Assembly (NCBI RefSeq): GCF_000617845.2
Contig: NZ_DF820425.1
Location: 5,648,741-5,712,740, forward strand
Source: Bradyrhizobium sp. DOA9
GTDB taxonomy: Bacteria > Pseudomonadota > Alphaproteobacteria > Rhizobiales > Xanthobacteraceae
Direction of reading: 5' to 3'
Length of the DNA: 64,000 nt
Below are positions 41,069 through 49,253 of the stretch, in pieces (position 1 is the stretch's first letter; each line of letters begins with the position of its first letter). The position numbers were made by a program, and so were the translations under genes. The notes under the pieces were generated by a model. That model saw only the letters and a program-made list of their open reading frames with translations, did no database searches and had not been told where the DNA came from.

Positions 41069-41836
41069 TCAACTGATCGTCGCGCCGCCGTCGATCACCA
41101 TGGTCTGGCCGGTCATGAAGTCGCCGGCCTTCGAGCCCAGGAACACGGCCGCGCCCGCGATCTCGTCGGGGATGCCGATGCGCAGCAGCGGCGAGCGCGA
41201 GGTCGAGGCTTTCAGGTTCTCCGGATTGTCCCACAGCGCCTTGGCGAAATCGGTCTTGATCAGGCCGGGCGCGATGCAGTTCACGCGGATGTTGTGCGGG
41301 CCGTATTCGCAGGCGAGGTTGCGCGCGAGCTGCATGTCGGCGGCTTTCGAGATGGCGTAGGCACCGAGGATGGTCGAGCCCTTGAGGCCACCGATCGAGG
41401 ACACGATGATGATCGAGCCGTCCTTGCGCTCGATCATCTGCGGCACCACCATCGAGATCAGCCAATTGTTGGCGACGATGTTGTTGTCGAGGATCTTCCT
41501 GAACTGATCGTCGGAGATGCCGGCGAGCGGACCGTAATACGGATTCGACGCCGCATTGCAGACCAGCACGTCGATCTTGCCGAAGGCGCGGTTGCTCTCG
41601 TCGACGAGGTTTTGCAGGTTCTCCTTCGAGGAGATGTTGGCGGCGACCGCGACCGCGGTGCCCTTGCCGAATTTGTCGTTGATGCCCTTCGCCACCTGCT
41701 CGCACACGTCGGCCTTGCGCGAGGAGATCACCACCTTGGCGCCGTGCTCGGCCATGCGCTCGGCGATCGCGAGCCCGATGCCGCGCGTCGACCCGGTGAT
41801 GACGGCGACTTTCCCCTTCATGTCGAACAAGGTCAT
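41069..41836 (-). CDS. Short-chain dehydrogenase/reductase
   Basis: A 255-residue classical SDR. It shows the TGxxxGIG cofactor motif in ITGSTRGIGLAIAERM, NNIVANNW with the structural asparagine, the catalytic serine in IIIVSSIGGLKGS and YxxxK in GAYAISKAADMQLA. The C-terminal TGQTMVIDGGATIS is typical of the FabG-like group. Substrate undefined. The nearby histidine phosphatase gene is on the same strand, separated by a palindromic repeat, so co-transcription is uncertain. Confidence 0.92.
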   Translation of the reverse strand: MTLFDMKGKVAVITGSTRGIGLAIAERMAEHGAKVVISSRKADVCEQVAKGINDKFGKGTAVAVAANISSKENLQNLVDESNRAFGKIDVLVCNAASNPYYGPLAGISDDQFRKILDNNIVANNWLISMVVPQMIERKDGSIIIVSSIGGLKGSTILGAYAISKAADMQLARNLACEYGPHNIRVNCIAPGLIKTDFAKALWDNPENLKASTSRSPLLRIGIPDEIAGAAVFLGSKAGDFMTGQTMVIDGGATIS

Positions 41837-41867
41837 GTTTCTCTCCCAGATTGAGTCTTATCTTCAA

Positions 41868-41949
41868 CGTCATTCCGGGGCGATGCGAAGCATCGAACCC
41901 GGAATCTCGAGATTCCGGGTCTGGTCCTTCGGACCATCCCGGAATGACG
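41868..41949. repeat. Palindromic dispersed repeat (REP-like)
   Basis: An 82-bp palindrome whose ends CGTCATTCCGGGGCG and the matching CCCGGAATGACG pair around smaller internal hairpins (for example CCCGGAATCTCGAGATTCCGGG). It lies in the 119-bp gap between the SDR and phosphatase genes. Such ends are a common intergenic repeat signature in Bradyrhizobiaceae. Confidence 0.8.
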
Positions 41950-41955
41950 GCTTAC

Positions 41956-42654
41956 TCAGGCCAGCTTCTTGACTTCCGGTCCCGCCGGCTGGTGCATCGC
42001 CGCGTGCGCGGGATCGGCGATCCACGGCTGCTGATTGACCATCGGCAGCCGCCACAGCGTGCGCTCGGGACTTGCGAAATGATCGAGCCGCGTCACCGAC
42101 ACATTGTCGATATCGAATGCGAGCCCCTGCTCCGGCCGGTCGCCGAGCGCAAGACCGACCGCCGCCTTGATGGTGCCGCCATGCGCGACCGCGATGACGT
42201 CCTGCCCGGCCGCCTCGCTGTTGATCCGCTCGATGGTGCGGCGCGTGCGGTTGTAGAGGTCCATGAAGCTTTCACCGCCCGGCGCGGGCTCGTTGATGTC
42301 GGCGAACCAGCTCGCACCGACGGGACGGCTGGCGATGAACTGGGCCCGGTTCATGCCCTGCCAGCGGCCGAGGTTCTGCTCGGCGAGATCTGCCTCCCGC
42401 TTCATCGCGGCCGGCCTTGGAAAACCTGCGGCCCAGATCGCCTCGGCGGTCTGATGGGTGCGCATCAGATTGCTCGAATACCAGACCGCCTCGCGTGGCA
42501 GCACCTTGGCAACAGCATTGAACACATAGGTATCGCTGGTGTCGCAGGCGATGTCGCTCTGACCGTAGATGTTGCCGCCGTCGTTGCGCACCGGCGCGTG
42601 ACGGACCCACCACCACCGCGTGATGACCACATTCGGCTTGTCTGCACCTGCCAT
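41956..42654 (-). CDS. Histidine phosphatase family protein
   Basis: A 232-residue phosphoglycerate-mutase-like phosphatase. The nucleophile segment is WWWVRHAPVRNDGG (RHA in place of the more common RHG). SSNLMRTHQTAEAI carries the second arginine, and the later VIAVAHGGTIKAAV supplies the second catalytic histidine. I start it at ATG 42654, which has GGAAGGG about 7 bases upstream; a longer frame reaching 42774 lacks one. It is divergent from the SDR gene at 42789. Substrate unknown. Confidence 0.88.
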   Translation of the reverse strand: MAGADKPNVVITRWWWVRHAPVRNDGGNIYGQSDIACDTSDTYVFNAVAKVLPREAVWYSSNLMRTHQTAEAIWAAGFPRPAAMKREADLAEQNLGRWQGMNRAQFIASRPVGASWFADINEPAPGGESFMDLYNRTRRTIERINSEAAGQDVIAVAHGGTIKAAVGLALGDRPEQGLAFDIDNVSVTRLDHFASPERTLWRLPMVNQQPWIADPAHAAMHQPAGPEVKKLA

Positions 42655-42788
42655 CGAAACCCTTCCATCCCGTCTGATGTCGCTGTACGTGAGTAGCGAA
42701 CGTGTCTCAAGACACTTTGCCGTTTGAAATCTTGTTTGAAATTCCGTCGCACGGCAAGCGTCGTGCGCGAGCAAAAAGGGAGAAACGC

Positions 42789-43574
42789 ATGGGCCGCCTG
42801 CAAGGCAAATCCGTCATCATCACCGGCGCCGGCAGCGGCATCGGCCGTGCGGCTGCGCTGCTGTTCACCAAAGAAGGCGGCAAGCTGATCGCGGTCGATC
42901 GCACCGAGGCGGTGAAGGAGACGGTCGAGGAGATCAAGAAGGCCGGCGGCGTCGCGGAAGCGATGGTTGCAGATGCCGGCTCCGAAAAGGACGTCATCGC
43001 CGTCATCGACAAAGCGGTGAAGACGCACGGCCGGCTCGACGTGATCTGGGCCAACGCGGGCGTCTCCGGCGGACTCGTTCCGCTCGCGGAGCAGACCGTC
43101 GAGCACTGGCAGGAGATTCTGCGCGTCAATCTGATCGGACCGTTCCTCGCGGTGAAATACGCCATGCCGCACATGGTCAAGCAGCAGTCCGGCGCGATCG
43201 TGCTGACCGCCTCTGTTGCCGGCCTCAAGGCCGGCGCGAGCGGGCATCCCTACGCCGCGAGCAAGGCCGGCGTGATCAGCCTGGTGCAGACCACGGCGTA
43301 TTCGCTCACCGGCACCGGCGTGCGCATCAACGCGGTCTGCCCCGGCCTGATCGAAACAGGCATGACCAAGCCGATCTTCGACCGCGCCAAGGAGCGCGGC
43401 ACCCAGGACAAGATCGGCCAGCTCAACCCTCTCAAGCGCCCCGGCCAGCCGCATGAGCTCGCGGCGATGGGACTGTTCCTGGCGAGCGACGAGGCCTCGT
43501 ATGTCAACGGCCAGGCGTTCCCGGTGGACGGCGGCTTGACGGCATCGATGCCGTATACGGGCAAGCCGGTTTAG
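42789..43574 (+). CDS. Short-chain dehydrogenase/reductase
   Basis: A 261-residue classical SDR with ITGAGSGIGRAAALLF for cofactor binding, WANAGVSGG, the catalytic serine in IVLTASVAGLKAGASGH and YxxxK in PYAASKAGVISL. The C-terminus ends with NGQAFPVDGGLTASMP. The ATG at 42789 has GGGAG about 7 bases upstream. Substrate undefined. It is the last ordinary chromosomal gene before the repeats and integrase of the island. Confidence 0.93.
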   Translation: MGRLQGKSVIITGAGSGIGRAAALLFTKEGGKLIAVDRTEAVKETVEEIKKAGGVAEAMVADAGSEKDVIAVIDKAVKTHGRLDVIWANAGVSGGLVPLAEQTVEHWQEILRVNLIGPFLAVKYAMPHMVKQQSGAIVLTASVAGLKAGASGHPYAASKAGVISLVQTTAYSLTGTGVRINAVCPGLIETGMTKPIFDRAKERGTQDKIGQLNPLKRPGQPHELAAMGLFLASDEASYVNGQAFPVDGGLTASMPYTGKPV

Positions 43575-43581
43575 TTCGCAC

Positions 43582-43720
43582 CCGTGTCCCGGACGCGCTG
43601 CAGCGTTCTTACGCTGCTGCGCAGAGCCGGGACCCAGCACGCCGCAGGGTTCGCTGCGACATGGGCCCCGGCTCCGCAGCGCATCGCTGAAGGAGCGCTG
43701 CGCTGCGTCCGGCGCACGAG
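43582..43720. repeat. Dispersed repeat related to 40924-41064
   Basis: About 139 bp starting CCGTGTCCCGGACGCGCTGC and ending CTGCGTCCGGCGCACGAG. The inverted ends and internal CTGCGCAGAGCCGGGACCC match the repeat at 40924-41064. It lies in the 627-bp gap between the SDR and the integrase gene. Confidence 0.72.
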
Positions 43721-43751
43721 AGCGGAATTTTTTGCGCAACTGTTTCCCCGT

Positions 43752-43831
43752 CGTCATTGCGAGCGCAGCGAAGCAATCCAGAGTCTCTCCGCGGAAAGAT
43801 TCTGGATTGCTTCGCTGCGCTCGCAATGACG
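43752..43831. repeat. Near-perfect 80-bp palindrome (REP-like)
   Basis: Ends CGTCATTGCGAGCGCAGCGA and the reverse complement at 43812-43831 continue inward through AAGCAATCCAGA to a short loop around TCTCCGCGGAAAG. The long hairpin is a familiar dispersed element of Rhizobiales genomes. It may mark the border of the island. Confidence 0.85.
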
Positions 43832-43944
43832 TGGTAGCAGCATCGCTGTTCAATTCGCATTTGCCATTCGCAGACACACTTCCACATCCTCGCGGCGCAT
43901 CTCGCCCGAGCTTTGTCTGGTGGCTTCGCCCCCAATGGAAAAGG

Positions 43945-44058
43945 GCGCAGGGAAGACCGGGTGCCGGCCGGGCACCCACGGTCCACTGTGCGAAAGGTGG
44001 CAACAAGAATTTGCACAGCGGCATACAGGTGAAGCCAAACATCCGGCCTTCCCTGCGC
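43945..44058. other. Multi-stem structured element, possible non-coding RNA or repeat
   Basis: Outer arms GCGCAGGGAAGACCGG (43945-43960) and CCGGCCTTCCCTGCGC (44043-44058) can pair at 15 of 16 positions. Inside are a perfect GGGTGCC/GGCACCC hairpin (43959-43977) and a TGTGC/GCACA stem further right. The result is a closed multi-branch fold of about 114 bases. From memory, similar blocks recur in Bradyrhizobium spacers. No coding potential is evident. Confidence 0.5.
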
Positions 44059-44201
44059 AGGGGAAAATAAATATGCGCGTGGAATTGTAGGGAGCTGCAT
44101 GGAAACCCTATCTCGTTGATCTGACGAAACTTATTGCCATACGATGCCATGGCACTTACTCCGCATTCCTACCCACCATTGGGACAAAACCGGGGACACA
44201 C

Positions 44202-45452
44202 ATGGCACGCAAGGTTCGTAACAGCGCCCTCGAAAGCCGCAGCGCTCGTCTGAAATTGCAGGTTCGCCGCAAGCCTTATCCTGGCTCGTCGCTCGCTCGC
44301 GGCGTCTCGTTGCTCTATCGGCGCAATCGAAAGACTGGCGCTTGGATTGTAAAAGCCAGCGATGGTCACGGAGCGTACTGGACGAAGCGGATCGCTGATG
44401 CCGATGACTTCGCCGATGCAAATGGCAAAGATGTTCTAACGTTCTTCCAAGCGCAGGACGCAGCGAAGCAACTCGCACGCGGCGATGGCGATGGCTTGAG
44501 CGCCGCACCGATCACCGTCCATGAAGCGCTGAACGACTACAAGCGCGATCTCGAAGCTCGCAGTGCGAACCCCTACAACGCTGACAGCCCGCGCGTGCAT
44601 TTGACTGCGGCACTGCTGGCGAAGCCAGTGCAACTCCTCACTACCTCCGAGTTGCGTAGATGGCGGGATGGCCTGCTCGGCCAGATTAAGCCTGCCACCA
44701 TCAATCGCCTCGCTCGGTGCTTGTGCGCCGCGCTGGAACAGGCAAGGCAACACGACGAGCGAATTCAAAACCGGCAATCGTGGGAAGTTGGCCTCGCCAG
44801 CCTTCCGGATGCGCAGGAAGCCCGCAACGTGATCCTTACCGATCAAGAAGCCCGCGACTTTGTCGCTCGCGCTTATGCGCTTGACGACAAGCTCGGATTA
44901 TTGACTGAAACATTGGCGGTGACCGGCGCGCGGCCGAGCCAAGCCGTTCGTTTGCGTGTCGGCGATCTCGATGCTCATCCGGTCCGGCCGAAACTTTCTA
45001 TGCCGAAATCAGGCAAGGGTGGTGGCCGCAACCGTGCAAAGAAAAAGCATGAGCGGTACAGCGTACCGATTACAACGGCGCTCGCGACCAAGCTGAAAGA
45101 AGCGGCCAAGGGCCGCGCGGCCGATGCACCGTTGCTCGTGCAGAGCGATGGAACTCAATGGGGCGACAACCCCGGCCAGCGTTACCATCGTCAGATCGAC
45201 AAGGTCGTGATCGCAATCGGCCGTGATCCGGCTGAAGTGACGACTTACGCTTTGCGACATTCGAGCATCGTGCGCGCGCTCTTGCTCAACGTGCCGATCA
45301 GGTTGGTCGCATCGCTTCACAATACGAGCGTTGCGATGATCGAGCGCACCTATTCGAAGTACATCACCGAACACAGCGACGAAATTTCGCGCAGGGCACT
45401 ACTGCAATATGAGCCATCTGTCGGTGACAACATCGTGGCGCTCGCGAGTTGA
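44202..45452 (+). CDS. Tyrosine-type site-specific integrase
   Basis: A 416-residue phage-type integrase that would catalyse integration and excision of the island. The first arginine of the active site is R244 in TGARPSQAVRL. The second box is TTYALRHSSIVRAL, with tyrosine in place of the usual first histidine and R352. H373 (SLHNTSVAM) and the nucleophile Y384 (ERTYSKYI) complete it. The N-terminal part contains an arm-binding region and core-binding domain (about residues 105-200). ATG 44202 was chosen after GGGACACAC. No tRNA lies next to it, so the attachment site is not obvious. Confidence 0.93.
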   Translation: MARKVRNSALESRSARLKLQVRRKPYPGSSLARGVSLLYRRNRKTGAWIVKASDGHGAYWTKRIADADDFADANGKDVLTFFQAQDAAKQLARGDGDGLSAAPITVHEALNDYKRDLEARSANPYNADSPRVHLTAALLAKPVQLLTTSELRRWRDGLLGQIKPATINRLARCLCAALEQARQHDERIQNRQSWEVGLASLPDAQEARNVILTDQEARDFVARAYALDDKLGLLTETLAVTGARPSQAVRLRVGDLDAHPVRPKLSMPKSGKGGGRNRAKKKHERYSVPITTALATKLKEAAKGRAADAPLLVQSDGTQWGDNPGQRYHRQIDKVVIAIGRDPAEVTTYALRHSSIVRALLLNVPIRLVASLHNTSVAMIERTYSKYITEHSDEISRRALLQYEPSVGDNIVALAS

Positions 45453-45744
45453 CGAGGGCTTTCTGTGCAATTCCTTTGCAAGCGAGGTCGCGACGGGAAC
45501 GCTCCGCGACGTGCCGTAGCCGGGCATAGCCATCGATTATCCAAAGCCAATTTTCGTCTTAACTATCAAGAGGTTCATTGGATAAGACGACCTCTTTGGT
45601 GCATGCCATTTCGACTACACTAGTGGGTTGCTCGACTCACATTTGGTCACGAGCTAATTCTACTTCCGGCGTCGGTGAAGGAACGGTTTCACTGCCGACC
45701 GAGCAGCGGCCCGCGATCTGGTCAACTAAGAGGACAGAGCCAGC

Positions 45745-46095
45745 ATGACCAAGCGATCTGCCTCCCGGTCGGCGTCTCAATGGCTCGCGACTAGAGCGCC
45801 GACCAATCTGTCCGCATGCATTGACGTTGCCTCTTTTGATGATGTTGGCACCCTACCACCACCGATTGACACAGCCCCCTCGAACATTGGTGCGACGAAA
45901 GCGCCAGAAAGTAGACGTTGGCAGGTCAACCACACCAAGAGTGCGCTGCTCGCAGAGTTTCCCGAAGGGGTGCCGCCCGAAATTTCCAACAAGGCCGTCC
46001 TGCGCCGTATCGAACCAACATTTAAGAGGAAGGGGCTGAAGCCGCCTTCCATCGACACAATAGCCCGTGCTCGTGGCCGTCGAAAGCAGCCCTGA
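45745..46095 (+). CDS. Small island protein, uncharacterised
   Basis: A 116-residue basic protein starting at ATG 45745 with AGAGGA about 9 bases upstream. The C-terminal half (SALLAEFPEGVPPEISNKAV, then a run ending TIARARGRRKQP) reads like a short helical DNA-associated domain and resembles small proteins I associate with integrase islands. No named family recognised. It ends two bases before a perfect inverted repeat. The 292 bp before it (45453-45744) show no gene. Confidence 0.6.
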   Translation: MTKRSASRSASQWLATRAPTNLSACIDVASFDDVGTLPPPIDTAPSNIGATKAPESRRWQVNHTKSALLAEFPEGVPPEISNKAVLRRIEPTFKRKGLKPPSIDTIARARGRRKQP

Positions 46096-46096
46096 T

Positions 46097-46132
46097 ACGC
46101 AAATACGCAAACACGCATTTGCGTATTTGCGT
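46097..46132. repeat. 15-bp perfect inverted repeat of 8-bp ACGCAAAN units
   Basis: The arms 46097-46111 and 46118-46132 are exact reverse complements around a six-base loop. Each arm is itself built of 8-bp steps (ACGCAAAT, ACGCAAAC). It directly follows the stop of the 116-aa gene and precedes the HTH gene, so it could be a terminator or a binding site for a dimeric regulator or replication protein. Confidence 0.75.
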
Positions 46133-46198
46133 GCTCGCTTACGAGCCCACGCGAATTCATTGTTGTCCACATTGCTTCTCAAGCCATGGAGGACACGA

Positions 46199-46444
46199 AT
46201 GGCCCGCCCTGAAGTTACCGGCCGAAAAGCGCATCCGCACCATCAGTTCAATATGCTCGACCCCGATGCATTTAGCATTGGCGAGTTCTGCTCGCGTCAC
46301 CGCATCAGCCCGCAGCTCTTCTACAAACTGAAACCTCAGGGCCTGATGCCCGCCACGTTCAAGGTCGGCAATCGCGTGCTGATCTCGCGCGAGAGTGCGG
46401 CGGCTTGGCGTCGCGCTCGTGAGGCCGCCAATACTGCTGCGTAG
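46199..46444 (+). CDS. Helix-turn-helix protein, AlpA/excisionase-like
   Basis: An 81-residue protein with a compact winged-helix DNA-binding region: FSIGEFCSRHRISPQLFYKL, then GLMPATFKVGNRVLISRESA. This is the pattern of AlpA/Xis-type proteins that direct excision or regulate the integrase. The ATG at 46199 follows GGAGG at 6-7 bases. Position between integrase and primase-helicase genes supports an excision or regulatory role. Confidence 0.78.
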   Translation: MARPEVTGRKAHPHHQFNMLDPDAFSIGEFCSRHRISPQLFYKLKPQGLMPATFKVGNRVLISRESAAAWRRAREAANTAA

Positions 46445-46454
46445 AGGCAGAAAA

Positions 46455-46475
46455 GGCGGCCCGCCACAGGCCGCC
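46455..46475 (+). terminator. Hairpin after the HTH gene
   Basis: GGCGGCC (46455-46461) and GGCCGCC (46469-46475) form a 7-bp GC stem 10 bases after the stop codon, followed by CCTTCATCATCATCATCATC. The tract is T-poor, so termination strength is uncertain. Confidence 0.5.
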
Positions 46476-46590
46476 CCTTCATCATCATCATCATCTGCTT
46501 ACCGGAATACAGAATGCTTCGTTTCATACCAGCGCGTGCGCACGCGCGCAAGCTGACCATGCTCTCCTCTCAACATGGAGATCGTCGGTC

Positions 46591-48675
46591 ATGAACTCGC
46601 CGATCCAAGCTCTACAGCCCAACTTGATCGACATCAACGCTCATCTGCACGCACTGTTTCACCCAGGGTTCACGCACTCTTATCCTAACTCATATATCCA
46701 AATCGCGTACGGCCCCCCCAGCACCGGCAACGTCAATCAAGCTCAGATCTGGTCCGCCCATGACCTGAAGGGCGCGGCTGAATTTGCTGCCAAGAAGAAT
46801 GCCGATGGCTTCAATGTTTACGTCAGCCCCGCGTTGTTGCAGTTCGACGGCGAGCCGCCGCCGAAGCGGGTGAAGGACGATCGATACCTGACCTCTGCCT
46901 TCGCGTGGGTTGAGTTTGATGGCGAGGGCGACGCTGAGCGCATCAATAACATTCTTAAGGAAAAGCAGATCCTCCCAGCGCTGATCGTGAAGACCGGCTC
47001 TACGCCCCATCTGCGCATGCACATCTATTTCAAGGTTGATGGCATTCGCGATGCCGAGCAGCAGAAGCAAGTCAACAAGGCGATGCAGAACCTACTTGGG
47101 ACCGACACCGTCATCGACGCTTGCCGCGTGATGCGGCTCGCTGGCACGGTCAACTACCCGACAAAGAAAAAGTCCGCCGAGCGTGGCTACATTGCAGAAG
47201 TGACCACGTTTCGCAAAGTGTCTGACGCGCTGACTTATCGCGTCGAACAATTGCTTGCGCTCGCGCCTGACGACGATCTCCGCCATTTTGCCGATTACAG
47301 CACGTGGTTGGAGGAGAACATCGGCCTGCGGATCGGCAAGAGCGACGATGACGTGATTGCCATGCTCCAAGCGAGCAAGGTCGCTGGGCAGTGGCACACC
47401 AACATGCGCAACGCAATTGCCTCGATGGTTGGGAAGCGGTGGCCCGAGATGGCTATTAAAGCCATGTGTTCACCGTTTTCTGAGGGCGGCTTCGACGACA
47501 AGGACGTCGCGAAGTTGATTGACAGCGCCGTCCAGAAATACGGCGCGGCCGAGAACGAGCGCGAAACCGCGCCAGTGCAGGAGATGCCGAAGCCCAAAGC
47601 GTCGAGCGCGCTGGCGCTGACCTATTATGACGAGTTGTGCGACGCTCCGAGGAAGTTCTGGATCATGAAGCGCGTCCTTGCCCGCGGCGAAACCTCGAAC
47701 TGGTTCGGGCCGCCCGGTGTCGGCAAGTCGGTGCTGATGACCGATCTGGCATTCCATGTCGCGTGGGGACGCGATTGGCGCGGCTACCGGTCGAAGGAAC
47801 GTTGCGGCGTGGTGTACATCGCGCTGGAGCGTGGCGCCTTGGTTAAGCGTCGTCTGTCGGCCTACAAGCGCAAGCACGAGGCGCCCGACCTGCCAATAGC
47901 CGTCGCGTCCAATGTTGTCGATCTGAAGAACAAGGCATGCGTCAAGCTGATCGTTGACACGATCCGCGAAGCGGAAGCCCGCTTTGGCGTGAAGGTCGGT
48001 TTGATCGTGATCGACACGATCAGCAAGGGGATTGCGGCTGGTGGTGGCGATGAGGACAAAGCAAAAGACGTGAACATCGTTCTTGCTAACCTGCGTCGCG
48101 TCGAGGAGCTGACGAACGTTCACATTGCGTGCGTCGGTCACACCGGCAAGGACGAGGGCCGTGGTCATCGTGGCTCCAACGCCAACCTTGGCGACGTGGA
48201 CTTGATGGTTCAGATCAGCGGCGATGGCGCGATCAAGACCGCCAAAGTCATCAAGATCAATGACGGCACGGAGGGGCCGCTCACGCATTACAAGATTGAC
48301 AGCGCGCTGCTCAGCACCGACGAAGATGGCGACGCCATCACGACCGCAATCATCTCGGATGACGCAGCCGAGGCCACGCAAGATGTGAACGCTAAGAAAG
48401 GCCTGAACAGAGCCCAAAGCCGCGCCATAGAGCTGCTGACCCGCTGCATCAATGAAATCGGGCGCCCCCCACCGACATCTCAGGAGTTCCCGCGGAACGT
48501 TCGGGTCGTGACGCTGGAGGAGTGGCATGCAGCGTGTGAGCGCGGCGGCCTGTCGTCGGCCAAAGAAAAAGCGGACCGGGATCGCGCCTTCCGGCGCGCC
48601 AAGGATGACTTGCAGACGTTCAAGCGGATCGCCTGCCTCGATGGGTTGGTCTGGCTGGTGCGCGATGACGGCTGA
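46591..48675 (+). CDS. Primase-helicase (AEP-like primase fused to RecA-like helicase)
   Basis: A 694-residue probable replication protein of the island. The N-terminal 300 residues look like an archaeo-eukaryotic-type primase: an acidic site at FAWVEFDGEGDAE near residue 105, then STPHLRMHIYF with a histidine, and RLAGTVNYPTKK. The C-terminal part is a RecA/RepA-type ATPase with Walker A GPPGVGKS near residues 373-380, a Walker B-like LIVIDTIS near 471, and a downstream GHTGKDEGRGHRGS sensor region. A short helical tail follows (about 620-694). An array of CGGACA hexamers begins 8 bases after its stop codon. Confidence 0.85.
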   Translation: MNSPIQALQPNLIDINAHLHALFHPGFTHSYPNSYIQIAYGPPSTGNVNQAQIWSAHDLKGAAEFAAKKNADGFNVYVSPALLQFDGEPPPKRVKDDRYLTSAFAWVEFDGEGDAERINNILKEKQILPALIVKTGSTPHLRMHIYFKVDGIRDAEQQKQVNKAMQNLLGTDTVIDACRVMRLAGTVNYPTKKKSAERGYIAEVTTFRKVSDALTYRVEQLLALAPDDDLRHFADYSTWLEENIGLRIGKSDDDVIAMLQASKVAGQWHTNMRNAIASMVGKRWPEMAIKAMCSPFSEGGFDDKDVAKLIDSAVQKYGAAENERETAPVQEMPKPKASSALALTYYDELCDAPRKFWIMKRVLARGETSNWFGPPGVGKSVLMTDLAFHVAWGRDWRGYRSKERCGVVYIALERGALVKRRLSAYKRKHEAPDLPIAVASNVVDLKNKACVKLIVDTIREAEARFGVKVGLIVIDTISKGIAAGGGDEDKAKDVNIVLANLRRVEELTNVHIACVGHTGKDEGRGHRGSNANLGDVDLMVQISGDGAIKTAKVIKINDGTEGPLTHYKIDSALLSTDEDGDAITTAIISDDAAEATQDVNAKKGLNRAQSRAIELLTRCINEIGRPPPTSQEFPRNVRVVTLEEWHAACERGGLSSAKEKADRDRAFRRAKDDLQTFKRIACLDGLVWLVRDDG

Positions 48676-48682
48676 GCCACAG

Positions 48683-48780
48683 CGGACAAACGGACAGAAA
48701 CGGACAATGTCCGGTCTTGTCCGCCTGTCCCTCTCCGGACGGACACGGACACCCCCCTATAGGGGTGTCCGTCTGTCCGG
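48683..48780. repeat. Cluster of CGGACA hexamers, candidate replication iterons
   Basis: Within 97 bp there are five direct CGGACA copies (48683, 48691, 48701, 48740, 48746) and four reverse-complement TGTCCG copies (48708, 48718, 48766, 48774). They form nested palindromes, the clearest being CGGACACCCC/GGGGTGTCCG at 48746-48771 and CGGACA-A-TGTCCG at 48701-48713. The cluster starts 8 bases after the primase-helicase stop, as expected of an iteron origin. No gene is supported in 48676-48925. Confidence 0.65.
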
Positions 48781-48925
48781 AGGACCTGTGAGGGTCGGGG
48801 ATGAAGTTTTTGTGGGTCCTTCCCGACCCTCCGCCAATGCGGGTCAGGCGAAGCCGCCCGGCCGGGACAGGGCCAGCACCTGCTTAGGAGTTGCTATTGA
48901 ACCGACTACAACTTAGGAAAACAAA

Positions 48926-49219
48926 ATGACCGCGATCCCCAAAGCAGCGCACGATCCTGACGCTAATCTCGATCTGCACGCCTCAATCAGGGAGCTGAAG
49001 CAGGCCATCACCGTGCTGATGGCGCGCGTTGCACAACTCGAACAGACGCCGGAGGAGTGGCTGCCTTTGAAGGCGGCGGCCCACGATGCAGGTGTGCTGT
49101 ATGAAACCGCACGCCTCTGGGCGAAAGCCGGCCTGATCCAAGCTCGGCGCGTAGGCAAGCGTCGCTGGTCCGTGAATGTGCCGACGCTTAAGGCCCGCAA
49201 ACGGCTCTTGGCGCTTTAA
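48926..49219 (+). CDS. Small DNA-binding-type protein with coiled coil
   Basis: A 97-residue protein. Residues about 16-42 (LHASIRELKQAITVLMARVA, then QLEQ) form a coiled coil. The rest is a winged-helix-like segment, EWLPLKAAAHDAGVLYETAR with LIQARRVGKRRWSVNVP after it, similar in layout to MerR/AlpA-type readers. The start has AGGA about 7 bases upstream. It probably regulates replication or excision genes of the island. Confidence 0.65.
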   Translation: MTAIPKAAHDPDANLDLHASIRELKQAITVLMARVAQLEQTPEEWLPLKAAAHDAGVLYETARLWAKAGLIQARRVGKRRWSVNVPTLKARKRLLAL

Positions 49220-49253
49220 GTCTGATCGGCGAGGAGCACTACATGTCCGCTTG

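Noticed and set aside
43575..44201. Protein-coding genes in the 627-bp gap before the integrase
   Set aside because: Frames of 60-110 codons here run through palindromic repeats and the structured element, and none shows a domain or credible ribosome binding site.
39454..45452. tRNA-Trp as attachment site of the 44202 integrase
   Set aside because: The integrase is nearly 5 kb from the tRNA with ordinary chromosomal genes between, and I saw no repeat of the tRNA 3' end near the integrase.
48676..48925. CRISPR array at the repeated GGACA motifs
   Set aside because: Repeats are only six bases, in both orientations and at irregular 6-32 base spacing with no spacers of uniform length; this fits iterons or nested palindromes instead.
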